Positions 9,021 through 16,860 of a stretch of DNA of 59,278 bases are shown here, piece by piece. A program made the translations under genes and the position numbers. Every line of letters starts with the position of its first letter. Position 1 is the first letter of the stretch. The notes under the pieces are model-generated. The model was not told the origin of the DNA, searched no databases, and worked only from the letters and a program-made list of their open reading frames with translations. This DNA is from Desulfobacteraceae bacterium (lineage in GTDB: Bacteria > Desulfobacterota > Desulfobacteria > Desulfobacterales > JAABTS01), in the NCBI GenBank assembly GCA_011389735.1, contig JAABTS010000014.1, positions 1 to 59,278 of the forward strand, given 5' to 3'.

Positions 9021-9151
9021 ATAGATAGTGGCTGAACGAGAAGTCTCAAAACACGGCTCTAAGCGGGTTTGCAACCTGCGTCTACCCTCTCGCGGCAAAC
9101 GGGGATTGCAAATCCCCTTGGAGCGTGAGGAGGTTTTCGTTCAGCCACTAT
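9021..9151. mobile_element. Family D miniature inverted-repeat element
   Basis: A ~125-bp element with perfect inverted ends: ATAGTGGCTGAACGA at 9025-9039 and its reverse complement TCGTTCAGCCACTAT at 9137-9151. The interior has dyads such as GGGGATTGCAAATCCCC. It has no coding capacity, so any mobility would need a transposase in trans. ATAGAT precedes it (9021-9026) and recurs at 9332-9337 beyond the neighbouring element, as expected if another element has inserted into its right edge. A diverged copy lies at 32205-32339. Confidence 0.75.
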
Positions 9152-9333
9152 ATGGGCTTGGTTCTAAAATCGGCCGGAGCGCCCCATGGTAAGCCGGGGG
9201 GTTGCAAACCCCCTCTGAGCAGGTCTCTTGCTCTGAGCGGGTTTGTAACCCGCGACTTACGAAGCGCGGTCTCCGGCTTTGGCGCTCCAACCCGAGAAAT
9301 TATGGCCGAAATTAGAACCAAGCCCCACTATAT
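9146..9333. mobile_element. Family C miniature inverted-repeat element with 8-bp target duplication
   Basis: Ends GGGCTTGGTTCTAAAATCGG (9154 on) and GGCCGAAATTAGAACCAAGC (9304 on) are inverted copies with two mismatches; inner arms GGAGCGCC (9176-9183) and GGCGCTCC (9281-9288) also pair. The element body is about 9154-9325. The octamer CACTATAT flanks it on both sides (9146-9153 and 9326-9333), a classic target-site duplication, and the left copy is the terminus of the family D element, so this element landed in the other one. There is no ORF of its own. Confidence 0.75.
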
Positions 9334-9389
9334 AGATGTTTTCGGTAAAGAATGAACCGGCTTTTTTGTAAAACGATCCGTATTTTTTT

Positions 9390-9431
9390 TATCGGTTTTT
9401 TAGAAATTTGGTTTCATAAGGCGGCCGCCTG
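9390..9431. repeat. Repeat family A, half copy
   Basis: TAGAAATTTGGTTTCATAAG followed by GCGGCCGCC resembles the left arm of family A; the right arm is missing. Confidence 0.4.
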
Positions 9432-9532
9432 GTGAATGGAGTACGCTACGGTCTGCCGCATTCGGCGTTGATCCCGGGAATTCCAGGCGCCGGAAACGCC
9501 GGTTTAATCGGTCATGTTGTTTTGGAGCGAAG

Positions 9533-9697
9533 ATGGATCGGAAAAATGAAAAATCATGGAACGATGATCTGGACGATGTAAGCGTTAAAGACGAGCTGGA
9601 CCGAATTTCAGAGAGAATTGAGCGGATCGTCAAGACTTTTGAAGAGGAGGGCCGGATCGGTAAAACGGATCGGAAAAAAGAGAAGAGGGGAGGATGA
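9533..9697 (+). CDS. Short charged coiled-coil protein, unknown function
   Basis: A 54-codon frame beginning MDRKNEKSWNDDLDDV, with a predicted amphipathic helix (DELDRISERIERIVKTFEEE), a basic tail and a TGA stop at 9695-9697. GGAG lies about 8 nt upstream of the ATG. The high charge and heptad spacing are protein-like and unlike the surrounding repeats, but the length leaves doubt. It sits about 320 bp before the IHF-like gene; no family is recognised. Confidence 0.5.
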   Translation: MDRKNEKSWNDDLDDVSVKDELDRISERIERIVKTFEEEGRIGKTDRKKEKRGG

Positions 9698-9768
9698 TCC
9701 GTTTATACGTTTTCAGTCATGCAATATCTGGAAGACTTCAGTTGAGAGACCGTCGGTTATACTGTGTT

Positions 9769-9873
9769 ACAGGTTTTCAAAAATTGAATTTCAAGGCGGC
9801 AGGCCCGGGATCATTCTATATACTCGCATATTCCAGGCCGACAACACAGTGAAATTTGATTTCTGGAAGGCTA
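9769..9873. repeat. Repeat family A, full copy
   Basis: Inverted arms TTCAAAAATTGAATTTCAAG and GTGAAATTTGATTTCTGGAA enclose GGCGGCAGGCCCGGGAT and a central ATATACTCGCATAT. It fills much of the gap between the 54-aa ORF and the IHF gene. Confidence 0.75.
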
Positions 9874-10020
9874 TGCCTCCTGATGAAGCTTATCCCGCCG
9901 ATATTCGATCATTAAATTATATCTCCAAAAATGACGAACCATAAAAATGACCGCCAGGAACCGTATTCGCCATATTGTCTGTAATAATGAATAATTCAGG
10001 AGGGTTTTAGGAGGATAACG

Positions 10021-10302
10021 ATGGCTTTGACAAAAAACGACATTGTGGCAAGGGTGCATGATTTAGGATTCACCAAGAAAAAATCCATTGATATCGTTGA
10101 GGATTTATTGGAAATCATCAAGGAGAATCTGGAAGATGGGAATGACGTATTGATTTCCGGCTTCGGAAAATTTTGCGTCAAGGATAAAAAAGCGAGACGG
10201 GGCAGAAACCCGGCGACCGGAGACGACTTGATGCTTCGCGAACGTAAGGTGGTCACGTTTAAATGTTCCGGAAAGTTAAGAGATCGGATTAACAGCTTTT
10301 AA
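10021..10302 (+). CDS. ihfA: IHF alpha-type DNA-bending protein
   Basis: A 93-residue member of the HU/IHF family. The N-terminus MALTKNDIVARVHDLGFTKK and the core ISGFGKFCVKDKKARRGRNP followed by TGDDLMLRERKVVTF match IHF alpha better than HU, including the GRNPxTG beta-arm tip that intercalates DNA through the proline. Dimers bend DNA and support sigma-54 promoters and recombination, which fits the sigma-54 regulator and flagellar genes nearby. A strong AGGAGG site precedes ATG 10021. fabH follows 27 bp later and is probably cotranscribed. HU cannot be fully excluded. Confidence 0.88.
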   Translation: MALTKNDIVARVHDLGFTKKKSIDIVEDLLEIIKENLEDGNDVLISGFGKFCVKDKKARRGRNPATGDDLMLRERKVVTFKCSGKLRDRINSF

Positions 10303-10329
10303 TATGGAAAAATTTTGTAAGGCCCAAAC

Positions 10330-11319
10330 ATGAAAGCTGCAATTACGGGGATTGGCCATTTTTTACCGGAAAAGCGAATTACAAACCATGATCTGACGAA
10401 AATGGTGGACACCACGGACGAATGGATTATGACGCGCACCGGAATCAGGGAACGGCGGATTCTGGAAAAAGGCAAAGGAGCCTCGTACATGGCCGCCGGA
10501 GCGGCTCAAATGATCCTTGACGAAAAGCAAATGGACCCGAACGACCTGGAACTGATTATTGTCGCCACGACCACTCCGGACATGCCTGTCCCCACCACAG
10601 CCGCTTTTGTTCAAAAAAAATTGAAAGCCGATCGTTGTTGGGGGTTTGATTTAAACGGCGGGTGCGCCGGTTTTCTTTGCGCGCTTTCCACCGCCGCACA
10701 GTTCATTGAATCCGGGAAGCATAAAAAGGTCATGGTGATCGGTTCCGACATGATGAGTTCCATTATCGATTATGAAGACCGGAACACCTGTGTTATATTC
10801 GGCGACGCGGCAGGCGCAGTATTGCTGGAACAGTCGATGGACGACAACGCCGGCGTGGTGGATTTTCATATGCGCCTGGACGGTGAAGGGGCGTCGTATT
10901 TATATGTTCCGGCCGGCGGCAGCCGAACGCCTGCATCCCATGAAACCGTGAAGGAGAAGCTCCATTTTGTATATCAGGACGGCCGCACCGTTTTCAAGCA
11001 CGCAGTCAAATATATGACGGAAATATCCCGGCAGGTGGTCGAACGGAATAATTTGAACTCAAAAGAAATCGGTCTGCTGATTCCGCATCAAGCCAATCTG
11101 CGGATCATTGACGCAGTCGCGCGAAAGCTGGATCTCGATTCGGACCAGGTGGTGGTCAATATCGAGAAATACGGCAACACTACGGCGGCGACCATCCCTC
11201 TGGCCATGTCGGAAGCATATCGTGAAAACCGTATGGCCAAAGGCGACTGGATCCTTTTATCCGCCTTTGGCGCCGGTTTTACCTGGGGCAGTATTCTTCT
11301 AAGATGGACGATGGATTGA
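10330..11319 (+). CDS. fabH: 3-oxoacyl-[acyl-carrier-protein] synthase III
   Basis: A 329-residue condensing enzyme that starts fatty-acid synthesis by joining acetyl-CoA (or another acyl-CoA) to malonyl-ACP. The catalytic triad is visible: Cys in NGGCAGFLCAL (about residue 112), His in LLIPHQANLR (about 257) and Asn in EKYGNTTAATIPLA (about 287); GVGFTWGS-like GAGFTWGSILL closes the fold. Length and the start MKAAITGIGHFLPEK match the family. It follows the IHF gene by 27 bp and converges with the NtrC-type gene, whose stop lies 13 bp away; no obvious terminator separates them. Confidence 0.95.
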   Translation: MKAAITGIGHFLPEKRITNHDLTKMVDTTDEWIMTRTGIRERRILEKGKGASYMAAGAAQMILDEKQMDPNDLELIIVATTTPDMPVPTTAAFVQKKLKADRCWGFDLNGGCAGFLCALSTAAQFIESGKHKKVMVIGSDMMSSIIDYEDRNTCVIFGDAAGAVLLEQSMDDNAGVVDFHMRLDGEGASYLYVPAGGSRTPASHETVKEKLHFVYQDGRTVFKHAVKYMTEISRQVVERNNLNSKEIGLLIPHQANLRIIDAVARKLDLDSDQVVVNIEKYGNTTAATIPLAMSEAYRENRMAKGDWILLSAFGAGFTWGSILLRWTMD

Positions 11320-11332
11320 TAAGGCCATTGCA

Positions 11333-12733
11333 TTAAAATTGGGTGATGTGATAGGCCTTCATTTTACTCAAAAGCGAAGGATGGCTGATTTCAAGCAACC
11401 TGCTTGCTTTGGTCCGATTTCCGCCGGTTTCGGTGAGCGCCTTGATGATCATTCTTCGTTCCAGGACTTTTTGCGCGGCTTTTATAGAATATCCATCGAA
11501 CAATTCTTCGAATTTACTATCATAATCCGCTTCCATATCATTCGTATTCAGGAGCGGAAAACAGTCGATCTTGAGAACCTCTTCGTCCGACAGCACGACC
11601 GCCCTCTCGATGGCGTTTTCGAGTTCCCGCACATTTCCCGGCCAGGAATATTTTAGCAGCGCCGCCATGGCTTCAGGCGCAATGCTGATTTTCGTTTTAT
11701 CAAGCGTCTTCTTGAATCGTTGTATAAAGTGGTCGCATAACAGGGGAATATCTTCGATCCGTTCTTTCAAAGCCGGGAGTGCAATCGGCAACACATTGAG
11801 CCGGTAAAACAGGTCCTGCCGAAAAACGCCCTGTTTGACATCTTCTTCCAGGTTTTTAGCGGTGGCTGCGATAACGCGCACGTCCACTTTTTTGGTCCTG
11901 GAATCGCCGATTTGCCTGATTTCTCTTTCCTGAAGAACGCGTAACAGCTTTACTTGCAGGTTGAGCGGCAGTTCTCCGACTTCATCCAAAAAAATCGTTC
12001 CGCCTTCTGCTTCTTCGAACAGTCCTTTCTTGTTCCGATCCGCGCCGGTGAAAGATCCTTTGCGATAACCGAAAAATTCGCTTTCCAGTAAATTCTCAGG
12101 AATGCCGCCGCAGTTCACGGCGATCATCGGATTTTGAGACCGCTGCCCGTATTCGTGAATTCCTTTGGCGATCAGTTCCTTTCCCGTCCCGCTTTCCCCC
12201 GAGATAAGGACTGTCGTGTCGTATTTGGCCGCCTTCGTGGCCAGTGAAAACACCGACTGCATGATTTTGCTTTTTCCCACCATCTTTCCAAAGGTGTAAT
12301 CTTGTTCAATCTTATGGATACGTTCTTTCAGAAGCGAATTTTCAAATCTCAGGCTTTCGCGTTCTTCCGCTTTTTTCAGGGCCAGGCACACTTCATCGGC
12401 CTTGAACGGTTTGGAAATATAATCGTAGGCGCCGCGTTTCATGGCTTCGATCGCCGTATCGACGGCTCCGTATGCGGACATGACGATCACTGTCGAATCC
12501 GCCAGTTTGTCTCCGGCGGCTTCAAGAAATTCCATGCCTCCCATTCGGGGCATTTTCAGGTCGCATAAAATAAAATCATAGAACTGTGTTTCGATAATTT
12601 CGAGAGCCTCCTGTCCGTCGGACGCCGTATCGACTATATAATTCGATTTTTGGAGCAGTATTGTCAACATGTGCCGCATGTTCTCTTCGTCGTCTATGAT
12701 CAATAAGCGTTTTTGTTTATCGGATTTCGACAT
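11333..12733 (-). CDS. Sigma-54-dependent two-component response regulator (NtrC family)
   Basis: A 466-residue regulator. The receiver domain (about 8-125) has the DDEE acidic patch and phospho-acceptor Asp58 in [11 protein letters not shown]. The AAA+ domain has Walker A GESGTGKE, the sigma-54 contact loop GSFTGA (a frequent variant of GAFTGA), Walker [14 protein letters not shown] and an arginine-finger region. A Fis-type helix-turn-helix ends the protein ([20 protein letters not shown]). Phosphorylation should drive ATP-dependent open-complex formation at sigma-54 promoters. GGGAGAGG lies upstream of ATG 12733. The histidine kinase gene directly upstream is its likely partner; target genes are unknown, though the flgF operon has a sigma-54-like promoter. 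Confidence 0.95.
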   Translation of the reverse strand: MSKSDKQKRLLIIDDEENMRHMLTILLQKSNYIVDTASDGQEALEIIETQFYDFILCDLKMPRMGGMEFLEAAGDKLADSTVIVMSAYGAVDTAIEAMKRGAYDYISKPFKADEVCLALKKAEERESLRFENSLLKERIHKIEQDYTFGKMVGKSKIMQSVFSLATKAAKYDTTVLISGESGTGKELIAKGIHEYGQRSQNPMIAVNCGGIPENLLESEFFGYRKGSFTGADRNKKGLFEEAEGGTIFLDEVGELPLNLQVKLLRVLQEREIRQIGDSRTKKVDVRVIAATAKNLEEDVKQGVFRQDLFYRLNVLPIALPALKERIEDIPLLCDHFIQRFKKTLDKTKISIAPEAMAALLKYSWPGNVRELENAIERAVVLSDEEVLKIDCFPLLNTNDMEADYDSKFEELFDGYSIKAAQKVLERRMIIKALTETGGNRTKASRLLEISHPSLLSKMKAYHITQF

Positions 12734-12809
12734 ATTTGATAACCTCTCCCGTATTAATGAATTTCAAGGTTGATTGTCGTGTGTGAGGGCTTTTACTTCG
12801 AAGTCCCCT

Positions 12810-14387
12810 TTATTTTTCTCTATAGCCTTCTTGAATACTATTTTCGAGCCCTTGTAAAAGCGGCAGGTATATGATTAAGGACGTGCCTTCCTGATCGCCG
12901 TTGCTTCTTGCTTCGATACCTCCGCCAAGGGATTCGATAATTTGAAATGTCACGGAAAGCCCCAGGCCCGTGCCTTTACCGGGATCCTTGGTGGTATAAA
13001 AGGGATCGAAAATATTTTCGATATCCTTATCTGAAATACCGATTCCGTTATCCGTAAATGAAAGTTCCAAGCACTGTTGGTCTTTCCCGCTAATGGTCGC
13101 CTTTCTAATCCGGCTGGAAATAAACAGTCTGCCGTTGTCCTGATTTTGAGATACGGAAACGGCGTCGGCCGCGTTGATAATCAAATTTAGAAAAACCTGG
13201 CGCAGGCGATTCGGATTGGCTTTGAATTCGTCTTCGTCCGCAGTGAGGTTCAGTTCAATATCGAGTTTTGCGGTAAGCGGCTGAAATTCGAGCATTTGAA
13301 TGACATCCTGAACAAGATCGTGAACGGATATCACATCCTCTTCATCTCCGGATCGTCTTGAAAAATCTAGAAGCTGCCGTATAATCAGGTTGATTCGATT
13401 GATTTCGCTTTCGACTCGATCAATGAACTCGATCCTTTCAGTTTCATTGATGTCCGAATGTTTCAAAAGTTCCAGGTATCCGATCACGATACCGATCGGA
13501 TTTCCGATTTCATGTGCGATACCGGCCGAAAGCCGGCCAATCGACGCCAGCTTTTCGGCTCGAATGATATCGTTTTGAGCCTTATGCAAATCCGTATTCG
13601 CTTTTTCCAGGGATGCGATCATCGATTTAAGCTCCTCACGATCCGCTGAAATCCGTTTCAACATTCGATTCAATGCAGTCGACAACTGTCCGAATTCATT
13701 GGTGTCGCTTTCGTGTAAAAAATATTCGTCCGTGTAATGGCGATATTCCTCGGCTCGCTTTAAAAGCCTGTATAACGGTTTCAGAGTAAGCCGGTTGATC
13801 CGCATCAGCCCGATCATCGAAAAAAGAACCGTGTTAGTCAAAATATACAACAAAATGAACATTTGCGCTTTTCGAAGCGAGGAATAAATATGATCCAACC
13901 GGTATATTACTCCCATTCCCGCGAAAACCGATCCGTCCCGCCTTAAAGGCGCGGACAGCACAGCGTACTTGTTTTGTTTTTTGAAAATCCCCCAGGTGGC
14001 CCCGAAATAACCGGCGTCTCTTGAATCAGTCCGCATCGCTTTTACGGCCCGGGATTCTATTTCATTGTGGGATTCGCAATTGACGCCGTTCATATAAATC
14101 AGATTGAGATTCACGTCCAAAACAATGACGCAATCCGCGCCGGATTTGTAGAGCAGGTTGTTCATTCCCGCTTCAATGTGGGGATTTAACATAATAAACT
14201 CAGATTTCAATACGTTTCCCAATATGGTTTCCATAGCCCGGATCATTAAACGGCCTTTGGATATTTCAGAACGAACCAGCAAGTTCTGAACAGACACTAT
14301 AACGACGATATTGGTGAGCAACATCGCGGCCAATAGGAGCAATGCGATATTTAACGTGATATTAGTCTTTATGCCGTGAGAAATCAA
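12810..14387 (-). CDS. Membrane sensor histidine kinase
   Basis: A 525-residue kinase with a membrane segment at about 12-34, a periplasmic sensor of about 135 residues (35-170), a second membrane segment at about 174-197, a HAMP linker, a HisKA domain with His292 in SAGIAHEIGNP, and an HATPase domain with N-box NLIINAADAV, and DNGIGISD and GKGTGLGLS boxes. It probably phosphorylates the NtrC-type regulator encoded 76 bp downstream. The frame opens with TTG at 14387 and no clear ribosome site; the true start could be slightly different. The periplasmic region resembles sensors that lack a recognisable ligand motif. Upstream DNA holds an inverted repeat (14435-14521). Confidence 0.93.
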   Translation of the reverse strand: MISHGIKTNITLNIALLLLAAMLLTNIVVIVSVQNLLVRSEISKGRLMIRAMETILGNVLKSEFIMLNPHIEAGMNNLLYKSGADCVIVLDVNLNLIYMNGVNCESHNEIESRAVKAMRTDSRDAGYFGATWGIFKKQNKYAVLSAPLRRDGSVFAGMGVIYRLDHIYSSLRKAQMFILLYILTNTVLFSMIGLMRINRLTLKPLYRLLKRAEEYRHYTDEYFLHESDTNEFGQLSTALNRMLKRISADREELKSMIASLEKANTDLHKAQNDIIRAEKLASIGRLSAGIAHEIGNPIGIVIGYLELLKHSDINETERIEFIDRVESEINRINLIIRQLLDFSRRSGDEEDVISVHDLVQDVIQMLEFQPLTAKLDIELNLTADEDEFKANPNRLRQVFLNLIINAADAVSVSQNQDNGRLFISSRIRKATISGKDQQCLELSFTDNGIGISDKDIENIFDPFYTTKDPGKGTGLGLSVTFQIIESLGGGIEARSNGDQEGTSLIIYLPLLQGLENSIQEGYREK

Positions 14388-14434
14388 TGATGTTCGGACA
14401 GTCGCCGGGTTACAAAAGTTTGTACACAGCCTTT

Positions 14435-14521
14435 CAGATATTCGATTTCAATACGTTCCCGGCCGGCTACGTTCGGCTTGTTTGGTTTCCTCCTTACAAT
14501 CCTTCTGAAATCGAATATCTG
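14435..14521. repeat. Inverted repeat upstream of the histidine kinase gene
   Basis: CAGATATTCGATTTCA (about 14435-14450) and its exact complement TGAAATCGAATATCTG (about 14506-14521) are 16-bp arms around ~55 bp. The arms resemble diverged family A ends, so this may be another repeat copy rather than an operator. Confidence 0.6.
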
Positions 14522-14580
14522 GACACCTATAGAAAAAAACGCTGAAAAGCGGTTGATTATTGGAAACTCAATTTTAAAAA

Positions 14581-14692
14581 CCTGCAAAGCTGTTTTTCAG
14601 GAATTCAATTTTAAAAGACGGCGCGCCCGGGATCATATGATTCGTATATCCAGGGCCGACTGGTCAGAAAAATTTGATTTCCTGAAGCCTAT
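14581..14692. repeat. Repeat family A, full copy
   Basis: Arms TTTTTCAGGAATTCAATTTT and AAATTTGATTTCCTGAAGCC enclose GACGGCGCGCCCGGGAT and ATTCGTATATCCAGGGCCG. Confidence 0.7.
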
Positions 14693-14839
14693 AAAATATT
14701 CCTGTTATATGTAATTTCATTTTTAATGATAATGCATGTCGCGTTTTTTTCCACCGCCATGTGGCAAGAAAAGTATCGTTGATTTTCGTAAACACGATTT
14801 CACCAGGCCGGCGTCGTCTTAAAAGCTCCCGGAACCCGT

Positions 14840-14946
14840 TATAGTTACTCGAAAATTAAATTCCGGCAGGTCATATGGCGAAGATGACGCAAATTTTATT
14901 TCTTTGCCTGATAACGCACTGAAATTTAATATCCGAAAGGCTATAT
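14840..14946. repeat. Repeat family A, diverged copy
   Basis: Left arm CGAAAATTAAATTCCGGCAG and right arm CTGAAATTTAATATCCGAAA; the GGCCCGGG core has been lost. Confidence 0.5.
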
Positions 14947-15099
14947 CCGTAACACAATTCGGCTGTCAATGCAATTTTGAGGATAAATATCGATTTTCCA
15001 ACATGGTTCTTGAATAAACCTCAGGAGTGTGCGAAATATGGAGGTGAAAGATCAATTTTTATCGATGACAGGTCGCTGAATATGCAAAAATGTCCGTTT

Positions 15100-15240
15100 T
15101 ATGGCATCCTTCATCTGTCAGTTTACACTTTGAAATCGGGATCGCTATCGAGAGCGAATTGTTTCGATCCCGATCCCGATCCCGATCCCGACTTGGAAAG
15201 TGTCAACCACTTTCCTGGGTTTATGAAGGATGCCCGTTTT
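15100..15240. repeat. Repeat family B copy with four tandem GATCCC units
   Basis: In inverted orientation relative to 3078-3182: the CTGTCAGTTTACACTTTGAA flank, ATCGGGATCGCTATCGAGAG, then CGATCCCGATCCCGATCCCG and a further unit, then the dyad GGAAAGTGTCAACCACTTTCC and TTTATGAAGGATGCC. The tandem hexamers are a candidate for slippage or local structure. Confidence 0.8.
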
Positions 15241-15466
15241 ATACTGGAAATATTCACGAAAAAGCCGGCAAACGCCGGTATCGCGGCGAATTTTGACGGC
15301 CGGCCGAGAGAACACCCCTTCCGCTGTGATGATTCAAGTATATTTTATACCGTTCGCATCAATGGCGCAACATTTGAATTTTGTTCGCCGGCTACTAAAC
15401 AGCGGGCGGCAAGCGTATTTCCGCTCCCGATTGGATGATAAAGGGGTGAATTTTTTTGGTTGTTCC

Positions 15467-15614
15467 TATAGTCCGGAAATTTAATTTCACAAGACGGCAG
15501 GCCCGGGATGTACCCTACATTTTTAATTCGGGGAGAAAAGCAGCGATTAAAAAATCCCTGTGCATCATATCCCTGACCGGCGATATCATTAAATTGAATA
15601 TCTGAAAACGGGTA
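15467..15614. repeat. Repeat family A copy with expanded centre
   Basis: Left arm AGTCCGGAAATTTAATTTCAC-type sequence with AAGACGGCAGGCCCGGGAT (15471-15509); the right arm ATTAAATTGAATATCTGAAA is weaker and lies about 80 bp further on. Confidence 0.6.
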
Positions 15615-15739
15615 GTATGAGCCCCCGTGGCGGCAAAATCGAAACAACAATCCGGGAAACGCTCAAACGTTTTAGCTCTAAAGTTCAATAGGATTTGCTA
15701 TTTTACGCCGAATAAGGTAAGTTTACACTTGATTGAATC

Positions 15740-15762
15740 GTTGATTTTCCAGGAAAATCAAC
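15740..15762. promoter_or_regulatory. Perfect 11-bp dyad, possible operator
   Basis: GTTGATTTTCC and GGAAAATCAAC flank a single A. It lies 179 bp upstream of the start codon of the solute-binding protein gene. The regulator is unknown; a stem-loop role is equally possible. Confidence 0.4.
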
Positions 15763-15940
15763 TCAAGGGTGTCGCAAGGACCAGGGGGCCTGGCGGATTG
15801 TTTTTTACCAGGTTTTACCGGATTCCGGACTTTCTTTTACCGAGCCCGCTGCTTTTTGACCCTGCATTTGTTACATCACCCGGAGGCTGGAATCTGTATT
15901 CCCAAAATTCCGTAAATTTTTTTAACATAAGGAGCCGGCT

Positions 15941-16825
15941 ATGAATTTCATGGCGCAAATCAAGGTTATGGCGTTGTCCGCAGCGGTTGTTTTTTCTTTT
16001 TGTATGGGCGTTGCGGCCGCCGAAGAAACCGTCGCCTGGATGGAAGTTATATTTCCGCCCGGATATATTCAGGAAGGCCCTTTCAAGGGCCAGGGATATG
16101 AGGATGTCGTCACCGACATCCTTCAGGAGAATCTCCCCGAATATCGGCATGAAGTTATGATGGGCAATGTGGCCCGTATGTTTCACGAGTTCAAGCAAAA
16201 GAAAAATGTCTGTAATGTCGCTTTGTTCAAAACGCCTGAACGTGAGAAGTTCATGCATTTTTCAATTCCGAGCACTTTTACGCTCCCCAACCGGCTTATC
16301 GCTTTAGCCGGCGGTTCCGAGTCGTTGCACGAGGGCTCCGCTGTATCTCTGGACGCCTTATTGAAAAAAGACGTTCGGCTGGGAGTTTCCAGGGGACGTT
16401 CCTATGGAAAGCCCATTGACAAAGTTTTGAAAAAATATGAATCCGACGGTTCGGTTTTTCTGCATTCCGGGGAGGATGTTTTTCAGAGTCTTCTCAAGAT
16501 GCTTCTGAAAGGCAGGCTCGATTATATGCTGGGGCTTCCGGAAGAAGCGGTTTATGTGGCTGAACGAATGGGCGTGAAAGATAAAATCGTCACTTTTCAA
16601 ATTCAGGAAAGCAAAGGCGGGTATGACGCATGGCTGGGGCATGTCGCCTGTTCCAAAACGGATTGGGGAAAACGGTTGATCGACAGGATCAACACGATTT
16701 TATTGAAGCAGCGGCCCACGGACCGGTATCGCATGGCCTATGAAAGATGGCTGGATGAAAACAGTATAAAAATATATAGCCGGTTGTATGATGATGTATT
16801 TTTGAAAACGTCTGTTGCAAAATAG
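15941..16825 (+). CDS. Periplasmic solute-binding protein, family 3 type
   Basis: A 294-residue exported protein with a Sec signal peptide (about residues 1-27, ending AAA-EE) and the two-lobed extracellular solute-binding fold. The block GYEDVVTDILQENLP, a conserved MGNVARMF and VCNVALFKTPEREKF resemble the TIGR02285-like group rather than a typical amino-acid transporter subunit. No permease or ATPase gene is nearby; the sensor kinase gene starts 35 bp downstream, so it may serve as a ligand-binding partner for that kinase. AAGGAG precedes ATG 15941. The ligand is unknown. Confidence 0.85.
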   Translation: MNFMAQIKVMALSAAVVFSFCMGVAAAEETVAWMEVIFPPGYIQEGPFKGQGYEDVVTDILQENLPEYRHEVMMGNVARMFHEFKQKKNVCNVALFKTPEREKFMHFSIPSTFTLPNRLIALAGGSESLHEGSAVSLDALLKKDVRLGVSRGRSYGKPIDKVLKKYESDGSVFLHSGEDVFQSLLKMLLKGRLDYMLGLPEEAVYVAERMGVKDKIVTFQIQESKGGYDAWLGHVACSKTDWGKRLIDRINTILLKQRPTDRYRMAYERWLDENSIKIYSRLYDDVFLKTSVAK

Positions 16826-16860
16826 CGGCTCGGGGGCGAAAAAAACAGTCCCGGCCATGA

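Larger units (their letters stand above)
15241..15940. other. Non-coding stretch before the solute-binding protein gene
   Basis: Apart from the repeats listed separately, I see no gene with convincing composition or ribosome site. Together with 14388-15240 this makes a repeat-dominated gap of about 1.5 kb between the two sensory loci. Confidence 0.5.

Noticed and set aside
9125-9355. 76-codon plus-strand frame
   Set aside because: It lies inside the nested miniature elements and ends in their inverted repeats; no evidence of coding.
14384-14587. 67-codon minus-strand frame before the histidine kinase gene
   Set aside because: It is built largely from the inverted repeat and shows no protein-like pattern beyond that.
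15170-15205. GATCCC tandem units considered as a CRISPR array
   Set aside because: Units are contiguous hexamers with no unique spacers and no cas genes; it is a microsatellite-like repeat.
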